DNA of 64,000 nucleotides from Pseudisothecium myosuroides (Eukaryota; Streptophyta; Bryopsida; Hypnales; Lembophyllaceae). Under the pieces are notes generated by a model. That model did no database searches and was not told where the DNA came from. It worked only from the letters and a program-made list of their open reading frames with translations. Position 1 is the stretch's first letter. Each line of letters begins with the position of its first letter. The DNA is taken from positions 18,414,001 through 18,478,000 of the forward strand of contig OX637295.1 of NCBI GenBank assembly GCA_951799445.1, given 5' to 3'. Both the position numbers and the translations under genes were made by a program. Of the stretch, positions 23,989-35,612 are shown in pieces.

Positions 23989-24139
23989 CAGGGCTTTTTT
24001 TTCGCACTGTAGATGAACAGTAGAAACCCTGCGTGCCCTCTGTTTGTTGGTGAATATTTGGAGGGAACCAGGCACAGTGGCGGAAATCTGTCAGAGGGAA
24101 TTGGAATCTAGCGAAATTTTGCCAAAAACAAAAGCCCTG
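23989..24139. mobile_element. hAT-like MITE, 151 bp, 8-bp target duplication
   Basis: CAGGGCTTTTTTTT at the left is mirrored by AAAACAAAAGCCCTG at the right. It is flanked by GTGACAAC at 23981-23988 and 24140-24147. The homologous sites in M2 (about 28203) and M3 (about 50785) carry a single GTGACAAC and no insert, so the target duplication is proven by paralogous empty sites. The 8-bp target and CAGGG ends are the hAT pattern. Confidence 0.92.
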
Positions 24140-25015
24140 GTGACAACACAAGTCATCGTAAGAAATCATTATTTATAGCAATACTTGGACTTTACTCCGA
24201 CAAACTAGATGATGATCTCAGACATCTGTGTTTTCAAGATTGTCATCAGTCTATTGGTGTTAAAAAATTGATTTCGGAACCAAAAACTAGGACTTCAAAA
24301 AATACATATCCCCTAAAATTTCTCCAGTCGTGAAATATCGCATGTACCACAATCCAGTGATTGAGGAAACAATCAACTTTTTGTGTTGGTAGCGCAATCA
24401 AGGTTATTTGAGTCAATAAATTACGTCATCAGGTTTGCCACCGAGTGAAGGAACAAGCTAAGTAAGGAGGATATTAAAGGATTCCATGTGCCGAACGACT
24501 GATAACATGATTTCAGAAAGATGCATGGTCGGAGTTGATTTTTTTGCTATATATCAACACAGGCACCAATCAGAGCGCTCACAATTACGTGCTCTAATCT
24601 AGGCAAGAGTAGCTTAATGCAACTACTTGGACACGGTCTAAAAGGGCTACTTCAATCTGTACAAGGGTACAAGACCCAGAATTCTGTTGCAGACACTTGT
24701 TCAGCAGTTCCACGAGTACACCCACAAACTCAAACTTCGTCAGTGGGATTGAAACTTAGGTACCGTAAGCCAGCTGCTGCTCACCTAGCGAAAAGAAAGA
24801 ACAGGCGCACAAGGCTGTGGCGCTGTGCATCTTAATCCGAACAAAACTGTGTAACGAACTCGGGTGAAGGTGTCAAAAAACTGGAATGCAAAGACTGAGG
24901 ATCAACTTGCATTTAGAGCTCCACCCAAGCTAGCGTTGCCTGTGCTCGGCTAACTTCATGCTCAGCTGTCCAAAATGCACATTATCAGCAAAACATCAAA
25001 TGCATGGACAGAAAT

Positions 25016-25062
25016 GTTATAGAAATGCTATAGAAATGCTATAGAAATGCTATAGAAATGAT
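25016..25062. repeat. Short tandem repeat, 11-bp unit, about 4 copies
   Basis: Units of AGAAATGCTAT repeat about four times. It sits at the junction between M1 and M2 sequence (M2 homology starts at AGGTTCTGCAAAACAGAG, about 25064). Confidence 0.85.
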
Positions 25063-25916
25063 AGGTTCTGCAAAACAGAGTTACTTTGGCTCTAAGCTTA
25101 TGAGTGTTAATAGATTTAGATCACGTCTGAGCTAAGGACGTGCTCTGTTAATAATTTGCAATGTCCAGGCCTATTCCCGGGTCTATTCTTTGATTTAGTT
25201 TCATCACTTGTACCTTTTCCAACAATTGGATGCTGTCATAGGGTTTCCATTGTCCACAATCTATTCATGTAGGCATAAGCTTGGCCTGAGCTGGACAGGT
25301 TGAAAGTGCTTGAAAAAAGAAGCCAATTTACATCAGTGGGTGCAGAGCAGAATTGAAATGAATATGACTGCTGATTTACAATGCTTATAGGAAACAATGC
25401 TTTTACTTATCATTTTTTCATCAATTCACAAATCGGCCTACTTGGAACTACAGTGATTATAGATGCTTGTCTGAAACTCTAAAGGTTTGAGACATTCATC
25501 TGAAACTTCAGATGCTGTAAGGCCTAGATAGAAGTGTTCCAAGGTTGGAGTTCACAATCAAAAACCCATCTATATAGGCACCTGAAAGTTTTTGCTTTTT
25601 TCTACACTTGAACGTCACATTTTGGCACACTGAATTGCCAGGATCACAAATATGGTACCACTCTGAATCTCTCGCTAAGGTTGCTGATGGCTAGCTTGCA
25701 TGAAAGCGAAGGCTGCAAAACCCTTTCCCAGGAACTTGATAAATCATCTTATGACACACTGCGGTTGGAAAAGATGAGGAGGTTTGAGAGTCATATTAAC
25801 CCCACATCCAACCGATATTGTCAAATCTTGATCTAGTTTGGAGTATAGGAACATATCCCAAAACCAACCGTGAGGCCTCTCAACCCTCATCTGGTTAGAT
25901 ATCAAATACGGAGTAC

Positions 25917-26330
25917 TTAGCATCCACTCCCTCCGCCACCCATGCCGCCGCCACCGCTGGTGCCACCTCCTCCTCCACCACCTACACCTCCTCCACCTCC
26001 ACCACAACCGCCACCACCACCACCCCAACCGGAAAACGCACCCAAATAACCCGTGTTAGTAGCAGCCCCTCCTGCCATACCAATCCCACCTCCAACTCCA
26101 CCTCTTCCTCCTTCCAGACCGCCTCTTCCAAACCCACCTCCTCCAAACCCACCTCCTCCATAACTTGCACGACCTCGAACCCCACAGAACCTGAAAATTA
26201 CACCACAAACCATAGCTACTACAAACGCAATGAACAGGACTACTACCAGAATGGTGAAGAAATCATCGAACGCCATCTCCGCAAACTTGTGGTGCTGCAC
26301 AGCAAGTTGACTGTCACAATTCTTGCTCAA
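25917..26330 (-). CDS. Membrane-anchored glycine-rich protein
   Basis: 137 residues. A short N-terminal part (MSKNCDSQLAVQHHKFAEMA) precedes one hydrophobic segment (FFTILVVVLFIAFVVAMVCG), then FRFCGVRGRASYGG and a tail of GGGGFGRGG-type repeats ending in SGC. Translation may instead start at the internal Met of MAFDDFF, directly before the helix. The paralogue at 50056-50460 keeps the frame although the two differ by several insertions and deletions in the Gly tract, all multiples of three. That suggests selection on the protein. Plant glycine-rich proteins of this layout are usually cell-surface or wall proteins; that role is inferred. The frame opposite (Pro-rich) is a shadow. Confidence 0.6.
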   Translation of the reverse strand: MSKNCDSQLAVQHHKFAEMAFDDFFTILVVVLFIAFVVAMVCGVIFRFCGVRGRASYGGGGFGGGGFGRGGLEGGRGGVGGGIGMAGGAATNTGYLGAFSGWGGGGGGCGGGGGGVGGGGGGGTSGGGGMGGGGSGC

Positions 26331-26495
26331 TCGTTGCTCCCAATTCGAGGATTACAGTCAAGGCCGGAGATCAGGAGCTCGTTCAGTGTGCCAGTGGCTT
26401 GCTGAGAAGACTGAAGATTTGTTGTTGGGTTGATGTGACTTGAATACGTTCCGCCATCAGGCACTCAGAGTTTGAATTTAAAAAACGGAAGGGGG

Positions 26496-26637
26496 CAACA
26501 TGGGTTTTTTTAGAATTGTAGAGCAGCAGTAAAGTCCTGTGTGCCCTCCCACCAAAGGTGAATATTTAGAGGGAGCCATGCACTGTGGCTAACAAGACTT
26601 GGAATCTGGCGACAAATCACCAAAATAAAAAACTCTG
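26496..26637. mobile_element. hAT-like MITE, 142 bp, 8-bp target duplication
   Basis: Flanked by GAAGGGGG at 26488-26495 and 26638-26645; the M1 site (about 22270) has no insert. The interior (GGTGAATATTTAGAGGGAGCC) matches GGTGAATATTTGGAGGGAACC of the 23989 element, so both are one family, although the left end here is altered. Confidence 0.85.
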
Positions 26638-27396
26638 GAAGGGGGTAGGACGGTGGGGTTGAAATGGGAACTTCAAGCCCAAGTTTCCACAGAGTGTTGA
26701 AAATCAAGTCTGCATTGACTAGGCTTAGAAGGACAGGCCTATGACCACTAATTTCAAGTCTCCCTGTCCATCACTTTGTTGCGTGCCATTTTGCAACTAG
26801 ATATGAATGAGAATTTTGTATAATTATTTTTGAGAGGTGAAATCATATGTCTGCTACAAGTCATATAGCTTTCAAAAAAATTTGGAAAAATTTGAATTTA
26901 TCGTGATTGTTTTTAGAAAGAAAAAAATTCATATCAAATACAAAATATACTAAATTTTTTTGAAATATTGTGATTTTCTTAAGAAAAAATAAAGAAAATT
27001 CATATCAAATACAAAACATGCTTAAAAAATCTGAAATTTTCATCACATATGTATATTATAGTGTATAAATTCATGTTATAAATCAAAGTTATCACGTCAC
27101 TCTAAAATTAGAAAATCAACAAACCATGATTATAGGCCCAAAGTTCATGCTGCTATAAAATATTAAAATTTATGAATTTTTCAAAATTAAGTGTGAATAG
27201 CAAAAAATGGCCAGAATACACTACAAGGATAATCCATAGATTAATCATCTTCTTCTTAGAAAAGTCAACATTACCATAATGAGAGGACTTACAATACTAT
27301 TCATTGAAAATGTACAAATTTTTTCAATCTACAGTCTTAGGTGAAGTCATCCACAGACACTTGGTGTCCATGCCATCCTTCTACGGCTAAATATCC

Positions 27397-27694
27397 GGGG
27401 GGAATCCTTTCCTGTCAGAGGAAGGATAATCCCCCCCGGGAAGCCTGGGCAAGACTTTAGTTGAAATCCCAAGCATCATATTGGCTTTGAGAGTCTGTAT
27501 TGGAAGGCTTCTAAAGCTCCTTTCAGGTCACTTTTCCTGAATTGTGTAACGTGGCATGTAGGGAGGCTGCCTTGAAGTGCGTCTGGAGTCCTGTAGCGGA
27601 GCTTTTTCTATTTTGGGCAATATAAAAAGTGCTTGGGGGGTCCGGCTTTAGGGGGGAGCAAAAGGGAAAACCCCAGCACTGGTTAACAATGTTA
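27397..27694. mobile_element. Insert in M2 of unknown type, about 298 bp
   Basis: M1 and M2 align up to CGGCTAA(G/A)TATCCG and again from GGACTATCTGCTATT. Between these, M2 has about 298 bp and M1 about 12 bp. The left end forms a hairpin (GGGGGGAATCCTTTCC and GGAAGGATAATCCCCCC). No clear target duplication and no coding frame. Confidence 0.65.
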
Positions 27695-29479
27695 TGGACT
27701 ATCTGCTATTTTGTTCATTTTTAGAAGTTTTTGATGTAGGTTCTAGAAGGCAATCATAGACAAGTGATGATTAGGCAATGGAAAAGGCGATGGACAGTTG
27801 CATCAAAGCATTAGAGAAAATCTGAACTCTTAGAGGGTTGTTTCTCTCATAGCCATATGTGCAAAAAAAATGAAAATAAAAAAATACATAAATTTTTAAC
27901 ATTAAAAAAATCAGAATTTATGTAGCATGTGATTGTCTCAGGTACCATATGAAATTACGATTTTTATAAAAAAAATTCAAATTTTTTTTATACTTAAAAA
28001 ATATATTCACAAAAAATAATATTTTTTTATATCTAGCATTTGCACATCCGAATGAAGTTTTTCTGTCCTCGAGAGTCTAGGGAGTCCAGATTTTCTCTAA
28101 TGAGTCGCCCAGTCTTTCTCCCAATGACCTCGATGTCGCCGCTGCTACAGTCTACCCAATAAGGACTGCTATTCCGAAGGATACTTAAATTTCTCTAGAG
28201 TGGTGACAACACAAGTCATCGTAAGAAATCATTATTTATAGCAATACTTGGACTTTACTCCGACAAACTAGATGATGATCTCAGACATCTGTGTTTTCAG
28301 GTTGTCATCGGTCTATTGGTGTAAAACAATTGATTTCTGAACCAAAAACTGGGACTTCAAAAAATACATATCCCCTAAAATTTCTGTAGTCGGTGAAATA
28401 TCGCATGTACCACAATCCAGTGATTGAGGAAACAATCAACTTTTTGTGTTGGTAGCGCAATCAAGGTTATTTTGAGTCAATAAATTACGTCATCAGGTTT
28501 GGCACTGAGTGAAGGAACAAGCTAAGTAAGGAGGATCTTAAAGGAATTCCATGTGTCGGAGGCCAAGTAATGACTGATAACATGATTTTAGAAAAGATGC
28601 AAGGTCGGAGTTAATTTTTCTGCTATCAACACAGGCACCATCAAGAGTGCTCACAATTACTTGCTCTGATCTAGGCAAGAGTAGCTTAATGCAACTACTT
28701 GGACACGGTCTAAAAGGGCTACTTCAATCTGTACAAGGGTACAAGACCCAGAATTCTGTTGCAGACACACTTGTTCAGCAGTTCCACGAGTACACCCACG
28801 AACTCAAACTTTGCCAGTGGGATTGGATATTGGGAAACTTAGGTACCCGTACGTAAGCCAGCTGCTGCTCATCTAGCGAAAAGAAAGAACAGGCGCACAA
28901 GGCTGTGGCGCTGTGCATCTTAATCTGAACAAAATTGTGTAACAAACTCAGGTGGAGGTGTCAAAAAACTGGATTGCAAAGACTGAGGATCAACTTGCAT
29001 TTAGAGCTCCACCCAAGCTAGCGTTGCCTGTGCTCGGCTAACTTCATGCTCAGCTGTCCAAAATGCACATTATCAGCAAAAGTTCGAATGCATGGACAAT
29101 GCCAAGGCAGTTCTTCGTCACTTCAAAGTCATGATAAGACAATATTTCTCTGCCCACACGAGAGTCCATCATTAACTTCCGAATGCCCAAATGGCCAAAG
29201 GTGATGCTCTCATATCTATACAAGTTGAAAAAACTGAAGCACATGAATTAATACGAAGCTTCAAAGAAGAATGGTCACAAAACGTACCAATGAAACGAAG
29301 AAATCACACCCTACATTTCCTAAATGCAAGATATATGTTCAGAAATTGACTGAAATTGACTAGTACCATGGACAATTAGAAGTTAACAATGACTACGATC
29401 ACACAAACACAGGCACACAGCTATGCACTAGTGTTCAAGACAGACGCACATGCTGCCTAGCACTATCAGCTTGATGGCC

Positions 29480-30050
29480 ATTACCTAGTTGTTGGGAAAA
29501 ATTCCGGAGGGTCTTTGTTTATGACAAAGATCCCATTTGCGTAAGATAGGGTGACCCATTTTTGTGTATGAAGGGAATATGATGTAGTTTAGCAATTTCA
29601 TTGCTACCTGACAAATAACACATTGACACCTAATGAAGTTGATAAACCAGTGTTTAGTTTTGTGCTTCTCACAAATAGGTTTGCCTATACATCAATAACA
29701 AGTCAAACTATAATCTACATTTCCTTAATTTTTACTAATTCCAAACTTGATGAAAAATTAGCAAAAATTAGTGCAATCTTCATTATTTCTATATCCTAAA
29801 TTATCCCCCCACCATCGCTCAATCAACCATATGCTAAAACGCTTCACATTGTCAAAAATAGGCCGTGTACCTTGGGCATGAATTACTTAATTTGTTAACA
29901 AAGTCGTCCTTATTGACAGCGTCGTCCTTGAAGGGAAGCCAAGGTTCATGCAACTTTAAAAATGAACAAGTCCGTTAGCTTCCCCTGTTCCCAACCTCAT
30001 CACCGGATTTAATAATAATTAGGAAACACCAACTTATTATTAGAGTCAAG
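29480..30050. other. Spacer, no gene seen
   Basis: AT-rich DNA between the M2 edge and the MITE at 30057. Nothing recognised. Confidence 0.5.
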
Positions 30051-30056
30051 TAACAG

Positions 30057-30434
30057 TAGGGGTAGTCACACTTCCTCTGACCCGTAGACAATTCTCGAAG
30101 ATTGGACGCATGGCGCTCTGCTTGTGGTTTCCGTGGCTTGTGGAGCTCTCTACCTTTGAGGTTTTGGAAGTGCCATTCTTCTGCTTTGAAGGTGAAGAAA
30201 CGTTCTCGAAGAAAAATTTCTCAAGGAATTTTTCAATTCCATTGGCTATGCTTGACTTGCGGAGCTCCCATCCAGCTTTGTAGGTAACGCATTCTCCAAG
30301 AATTGCTCCAAACAGCAAAAAGGGGTGTCACACCTTCTTCACACAAAATGGCTCGCCATTGGCTCCTCTTTTCTCTCACCAATTTCTCCGCCTTTGTAGA
30401 ATTTTGCTTCTCGAAGAAGGTGTGACTACCCCTA
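30057..30434. mobile_element. 378-bp TIR element (TAGGGGTAGTCACAC)
   Basis: Left TAGGGGTAGTCACACTTCCT, right inverted (GAAGGTGTGACTACCCCTA). An internal GGGGTGTCACACCTTCTTC repeats the terminal motif once more near 30320. The minus-strand reading frames across it are not supported as genes. Target duplication unclear. Confidence 0.8.
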
Positions 30435-30550
30435 ATAACAAAGGAAGTCAGCAAAGCAGCAAATGCGTGCAGCACTGTATCGGCCACTAATTCCGGGTGA
30501 CAGAAGGGCTGAGTCCTTATTCCTGGATGAGTGCCCTGCTTCGTCAGTAT

Positions 30551-30817
30551 CAGGGTTTGTTTTTTCATTTTTGAAGAAGTGCCATAGTGGCGATATAAAA
30601 TGTTATAGTGGTGCTCCAAATTGCAACATTCATCCACTTATTGGATGTATGGTATGGTTTTCATCCACAATTAGGCGATTTCATCTATTATATTTTTTAA
30701 TTTCAAAGTTGTCTGGCGATTTCATCCAATTTTTTTGGCATTTTTTATAACCTTTTTTAGCCAAATTTTTTTTTCTGGTGCAATCTGGCACCAGAAAGCC
30801 AAAAAAAAAAAGCCCTG
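30551..30817. mobile_element. hAT-like MITE, 267 bp, 8-bp target duplication
   Basis: Left CAGGGTTTGTTTTTTC, right AAAAAAAAAAAGCCCTG. Flanks are GTCAGTAT (30543-30550) and GTCAGTAC (30818-30825), one mismatch. Termini match the element at 23989. Confidence 0.85.
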
Positions 30818-30825
30818 GTCAGTAC

Positions 30826-31650
30826 CTTGACCCACGGCGGGCAACGTGTTTTCCTGCCCCACCCTTCCGTCGGCATCTCATTACGAAGGGATTCATTTGC
30901 TCCAGCTGCTGCTCTCTATTCTCTGCTTTTTCTCTTTGCTCTTCGCTCTTTGTCGGAGATTCCTCGGAGTGATCTCCACCGGGAGCTGCTTCATTGGTTG
31001 CGGGGGAATTCGTTGGAAGCGCCACCGAAGTGCGCTGCCGGTTGCACTATTCTTTGTTCGGTGCTGGTTTGGTGGTTCGAGGAGTGAATTGTCGGTAAGC
31101 TGGAGTGATCGGGTGGCTGCCTTCCTAGCTGGGCGATTGGGGTGTGCGCGTGAAGGAGACGTCGAGCACCACTTGTAGCATTTCTAGATTCGGGTGATAG
31201 AGTCGGAAGTTACAAGCTTCATCTCGATTGCCCACCAACGGAACTTCTTCTGAGAGATTTGTAGGAGCACTGAGTAAGAGCTGCTTCACTTGCTGCGGGA
31301 GACTCGGTTGGAAGCATCGAAGTAAGCTGCGCCCTTTGCTGGGCAATTGGGGTTCTCGTGAAGGAGATGTCGAGGTCCACTGACATCACATTCCCAGGTA
31401 AAGTGCCGATCACTTGTTTCTGGGGGTGCTATGGCTTCCTGTCCTGTCCTTCTTTTACCCGACTGAAAAACTCATTTGACTCGCCTGGCATCTTGACTGT
31501 TTGTTGTGGAATTTCGGAATTAGTTTTGGGGTTAAATTTCAGGAATGAATCAAGCCTTCTATTTTTTTCGTTCTAGGGCTTCGTTTTAGTGGGATGCTTT
31601 GATTGCCAGCTGGTTTCCTTGTGTGCACTTGCAGGTGTAGGGTGATGCAT
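30826..31650 (+). other. GC-richer, exon-like stretch with an internal duplication
   Basis: A segment with GAGCTGCTTCA, TGCGGG...GTTGGAAGC and GCTGGGC(G/A)ATTGGGGT...GTGAAGGAGA(C/T)GTCGAG occurs twice (about 30985-31165 and 31272-31376). It lies directly upstream of the kinase remnant and may be its old promoter and leader. No frame is convincing. Confidence 0.4.
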
Positions 31651-32274
31651 TGGGATGTTAATTAGATTTTGATCATTGCCGACATGGCTCTCAAGTTTCA
31701 CAAAAGTTCAAGTATACATTCTTTTCTCGCTATCCATGCTTTTGTGATTCCAGCGCTATCAAAAGCCTAATCTCTCAACTTTGTTGAAACAACAGAGAAG
31801 AACACTTATAGCACAAGGGCACTGGTGTTTATCTGGGACCGCATATTCAAGCACAAGGACTTGTTGTTGGAAGAGTTGGGTTGAAGCTCATATGTACTCT
31901 TGCCCGATGGGAGAATCAAGTGGCTCAAGCAATCAGATGACACTTGCGATTGAAACCCAACCTGGCCTTGCTTCATATTTACCACCAGTTTGCTTTGATC
32001 CTAGCGGTAGCTCTGTGGAGCGAGCAAGTCATGTCACTAGTATTGAGGAAATTATTGAGAAGTCTAAGTCTCATTGGAGCCAAGTGGGAGACTTTGACTT
32101 GGACAATGAAGTGGTGGAAGTGAACAATTTGGAAGTTTTCAAGACCTTGCAAGCGCATCCCACTTAAGGTAGTTTCTTCAAAACCTTTGGCAAAGGTGAA
32201 GGCAGCTATGGTAAATTGGTGATGGGTGAGAAGTTTGCAAAGGGGGGGCAAGCAAAGATCTATGAAGTGCAAAT

Positions 32275-34051
32275 CTCCGGGGGTGCAGTAAGCATTAGGA
32301 GTAGCCATATAGGAACGAACAACTTTAGGGTGCCAAAAAAACATTTGTAGAAAAAATTATAATTTGATTTTATATAATATAGTGTATATAAAATGTCATT
32401 GGGGGGCTTTAAAGTACTATAGGGTGTGGAATAATAGGGTGCATTAGGAAGTGAAGTGGACTTAAGATACCTCCCTTATATTAATTTTCTGCACCAAAAA
32501 TCTTTAACTAGTGTAAGTTGGCGGGTAGGTCAGATGATTAATTTTATGAATTTAGGAGTGGTCAGATGATTAATTGTGTAATTTGGTGGGGTGGTTTAGA
32601 CAAGTTTCAAATTTTGAATGTTGGACAGGGTGGCTTCTGTGTAGCCGTCGGATGGAGGTCAAAAAAATCTACAGTTGACTTCCGCTAGGGTTCCCATCTT
32701 CGTCTCTCTGGCTTTCTTGTGTCTCCATGGCGGATGTATTTTGCAATGGTACATTTTGTGGCCCTCAAACCTTGTGGAATCTCTTGTCCTAACTCTTGAT
32801 CCAAGAAGACGAAGATCAGTTTTGTTGTTGCCAAGTACCAGTCGTTTTTTCCCTGCATTCTCGTTCCCGGGCGTTGCAGGTGGACGTTTCTGAGAAGCTG
32901 CGTACAATACCATTGGTGGAGTTTTCTGTGCTTGAATTGTAGAACTTGCAATCAAAGCTGCATGAAGGGAGGGGTGTGATAGAGATTAAGATTGTTGCAG
33001 GATCAAAATTGCAACCCTCAGTGCGAACATGGATCACACCCTCCCAACGAGGTTGTTGACTTTGCGGTTTTGGATTCCAAGGTATTTTCTTCTTTGTCCT
33101 TTTGCAAAGCAATTCTCTCATCTTTCTGTAGTTCACCAATTTCCTGCCTTCTGTTGGTGTAGCACCAACTGCCTAGTTTGTTCCTCCATTGTTTGCTACC
33201 GATTACCAATGATTCATGGCCCTTTTGAATGATGTTCTTTCTCCTTGGCAACACAAGTGGTAGAACCATTAGCATTTTGGTGGAGGCATTGTACTGAGAA
33301 TTGTACAAAGAACTTACCATAGCATGTGGGCATCCATTTTTCTATTTTTTTCTGATTCAGGTTTTGTGCAAGTTATAGCTATGCACATTTTGGTTACAAG
33401 TATTAGAACAATATCATTTTTTTCTGTCGTCATAACTTCCACAAAACTTCACGTAATGAATTTTGTTTCACAATTCACATTGTATTCATGAACACATTAT
33501 ATGCATAAAACTAGAAACCATGAATCATTGGTCATGTGCACTTTGGATTTCTTTTATATTTTCCAATGAATGTGTATCTAGTCTACTTGTTTCATTCCAT
33601 TTGGCTTGTTTAGTTTAGGAATGCTTGTTCAGTTTAAGAATGTTTGTTCAATGCTTGTTTAGTTTAGAAATGTGAAGGAATTGTGTGTTTAAGCACTCTA
33701 CACCAAATTTTTGAAATCTAAATTCCACCAAAACTCTATAATTGTCAGTAGTGAGTAGTAGAAAAAAAATTTGTAGTGAAAAAAAATTTGTAGTGGGAAA
33801 AAATTCTAGTGGAAAAAAATTTGTATAAAAAAAAATAGTAGTGGAAAAAAAATATAATAAAATAGCATATGATATATTCATGACAATTGAAAATTATAAC
33901 TAATGGAAGACCCCTTTTTAATGATCCAAATTAGAAAATTATATAATCATAGAGTGCCAAAAAATACTTGGACAAAAAGTAATACCCCCCCATAAATTAC
34001 TTGGTGTTCGCACCTATATCCTTATTTTTTTCACAGACTGCACCCCCCAAG
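32275..34051. mobile_element. 1.78-kb TIR element inserted in the kinase
   Basis: Left end CTCCGGGGGTGCAGT, right end inverted ACTGCACCCCCCAAGG. It is flanked by GTGCAAAT at 32267-32274 and 34052-34059, an 8-bp target duplication that interrupts the kinase Gly-loop. Its interior holds a GC-richer, exon-like stretch (about 32690-33090) with a possible donor after GATTCCAAG, and otherwise AT-rich DNA. No transposase seen. Confidence 0.75.
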
Positions 34052-34456
34052 GTGCAAATATATTGGTTTCAATAGAAGTGCAAGAATATTGTCTACAAAA
34101 ATCACATGAATTTGTGTTGAAGGTGTTTAAAAAGGGGACTTTCTTGCAACAATTGCAATCACATTAGCCGCAAGAAATGTTGCGATTCTATGCGACCTAA
34201 CAAATCGCAAAAAGCTTAGATTGCCTTGGCCATTAATAATTCCGTTGTGATGTGATTTGTGGAACATTGTTGGAAGATGGAAGGTTCACTTTTCTAATGG
34301 CCAAAGAAAAACAAGATCTATGGAATATGATAAACCATCAAATGTTGACGAGATCAAACAATGAGGGCCCATTTTCAAACAAAGAGGCTCGGAAAGCCAT
34401 GTATGAAGTTGCATTTGGGATGCATTAGAAGTTTCAGGCCTCAAAGAGGCTGTTAA

Positions 34457-35390
34457 TCCCTAAAGGACCAAGGCCTTTTTTCTGCCAAAAAACACTCAAA
34501 ACTGCCATTTCTATAGCAAGGAGTAAACAAATTGGGAAAATGTTTTTTTTGCACATCTAACCGTAAGATCTCACACCTAACTAGTATGAGAATGTGCGGA
34601 AAAAATTTCAGAATTTTTGACTGCTCAGATTGCAAGATATCTACGTTTAAAGTGGAAAAAACAAGTATTTCAGCACATTGCGGGACTAGATTTTTTGACT
34701 TTAAACATTTTTAACTTAAAATTTTTGCACTATAGAGTTTTGAGCTTTAAATCTTTATAGTGGAGAATTGAGTTGAGAATCTAGGGGGAAAAAAAATATT
34801 CACAAAAACTTAATTATCATTCCTAAAAAATTTATTAAGTAGAAGTAGGTACAAGATAGAAGGAAAATATAAAATATTAATATATTTTAGATGGAATTAA
34901 AATACACTAATCCCAATGGTGAGATTGATCTAGCAAGAAAACTAAACCATGAGAGTTAGTTTTAGTTTTTAAAATTGCAAAAATAGCATTTAGAAATGAA
35001 CCCTAAAAGTTATTTTTTTCAAGAAGATGCTTTAACTGCCCGAAGAACAAGAATGTCCATAACTTTCTCATAACAAATCCAAATGAAATGAATCAAAGCT
35101 TTCCAGATAGACAAAAATATAATCTACGAGAAAAAAAATACTTAAAAAAAAATCAAATTTTTGCCAAATTTGTTTTGCTGCCCGGACTACCTAATTATGA
35201 AAAAAAGTAACATGTTTGGCCATAACTTTTGACTCTTATTTCCAAATGTCCTGAAATTTAGTGCATATGAAAGATATTCCTTGCGCCTAACTTCTAATAA
35301 AATTTCAGCTTAAAATATGGAAATCTCTAGTCACATATAGCTGCCCCAAATTTCTATACAGCTAAAAAACGCATGCTGGTCCTTTAGGGG
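34457..35390 (-). mobile_element. TTAA-flanked transposon, family A copy 2
   Basis: 934 bp, inverted relative to 1238-2168. It is flanked by TTAA at 34453-34456 and 35391-35394; the ends are TCCCTAAAGGACC and GGTCCTTTAGGGG. It interrupts the kinase pseudogene just after its EARKAMYEVAFGMH helix. No transposase. Confidence 0.92.
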
Positions 35391-35408
35391 TTAACAGATG
35401 ATTTTTGG

Positions 35409-35612
35409 CACCCCTACGGTGCAATTACAGAATAATTAATTAATTTTTTTATTATATATATTTAAATATATATATGTATATATAATATTTAAAAAATAAA
35501 AAATATATTTAAAAAATAAAAAAGTCTGACGTGGCACTAGTAGTGCCGCATCAGCACCCAAAATCAAATAATTTTTTATTTGAATTTTTTCAGCAATTGC
35601 ACCTGGGGGGGT
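35409..35612. mobile_element. Small TIR element in the kinase
   Basis: Left CACCCCTACGGTGCAATTA, right AATTGCACCTGGGGGGG; imperfect inverted repeats of about 20 bp. The interior is AT-rich with ATATATATTT runs. It separates the family A element from the kinase catalytic loop. Confidence 0.6.

Larger units (their letters stand above)
19905..25010. repeat. Duplicated module, copy M1
   Basis: 19905-21680 matches 46570-48530 in the same orientation. 22140-22410 matches 26335-26740 and 50480-50700. 22800-24200 matches 26810-28200. 24200-25000 matches 28200-29060 and 50780-51620. The spacing to the next copy is about 4.07 kb. It contains the small membrane-protein frame at 21012-21242, a family D MITE and an hAT-like MITE absent from the other copies. 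Confidence 0.85.
25064..29470. repeat. Duplicated module, copy M2
   Basis: 25064-26335 matches 49210-50465, including the glycine-rich gene. 26335-29470 matches M1 and M3 as listed for M1. Relative to M1, M2 has an insert at 27397-27694 and an hAT-like MITE at 26496-26637, and lacks the MITE at 23989-24139. Homology with M3 ends at CACATGCTGC(C/A)TAGCA (about 29463 and 51990). Confidence 0.85.

Noticed and set aside
24617..24835. Coding exon repeated in M1, M2 and M3
   Set aside because: The three copies favour different frames and each is broken by indels. Conservation is at DNA level only, so I list it as part of the module repeat.
30233..30637. 134-residue minus-strand protein
   Set aside because: It spans the edge of a TIR element (30057-30434) and part of an hAT-like MITE (30551-30817), so it cannot be an old conserved gene.
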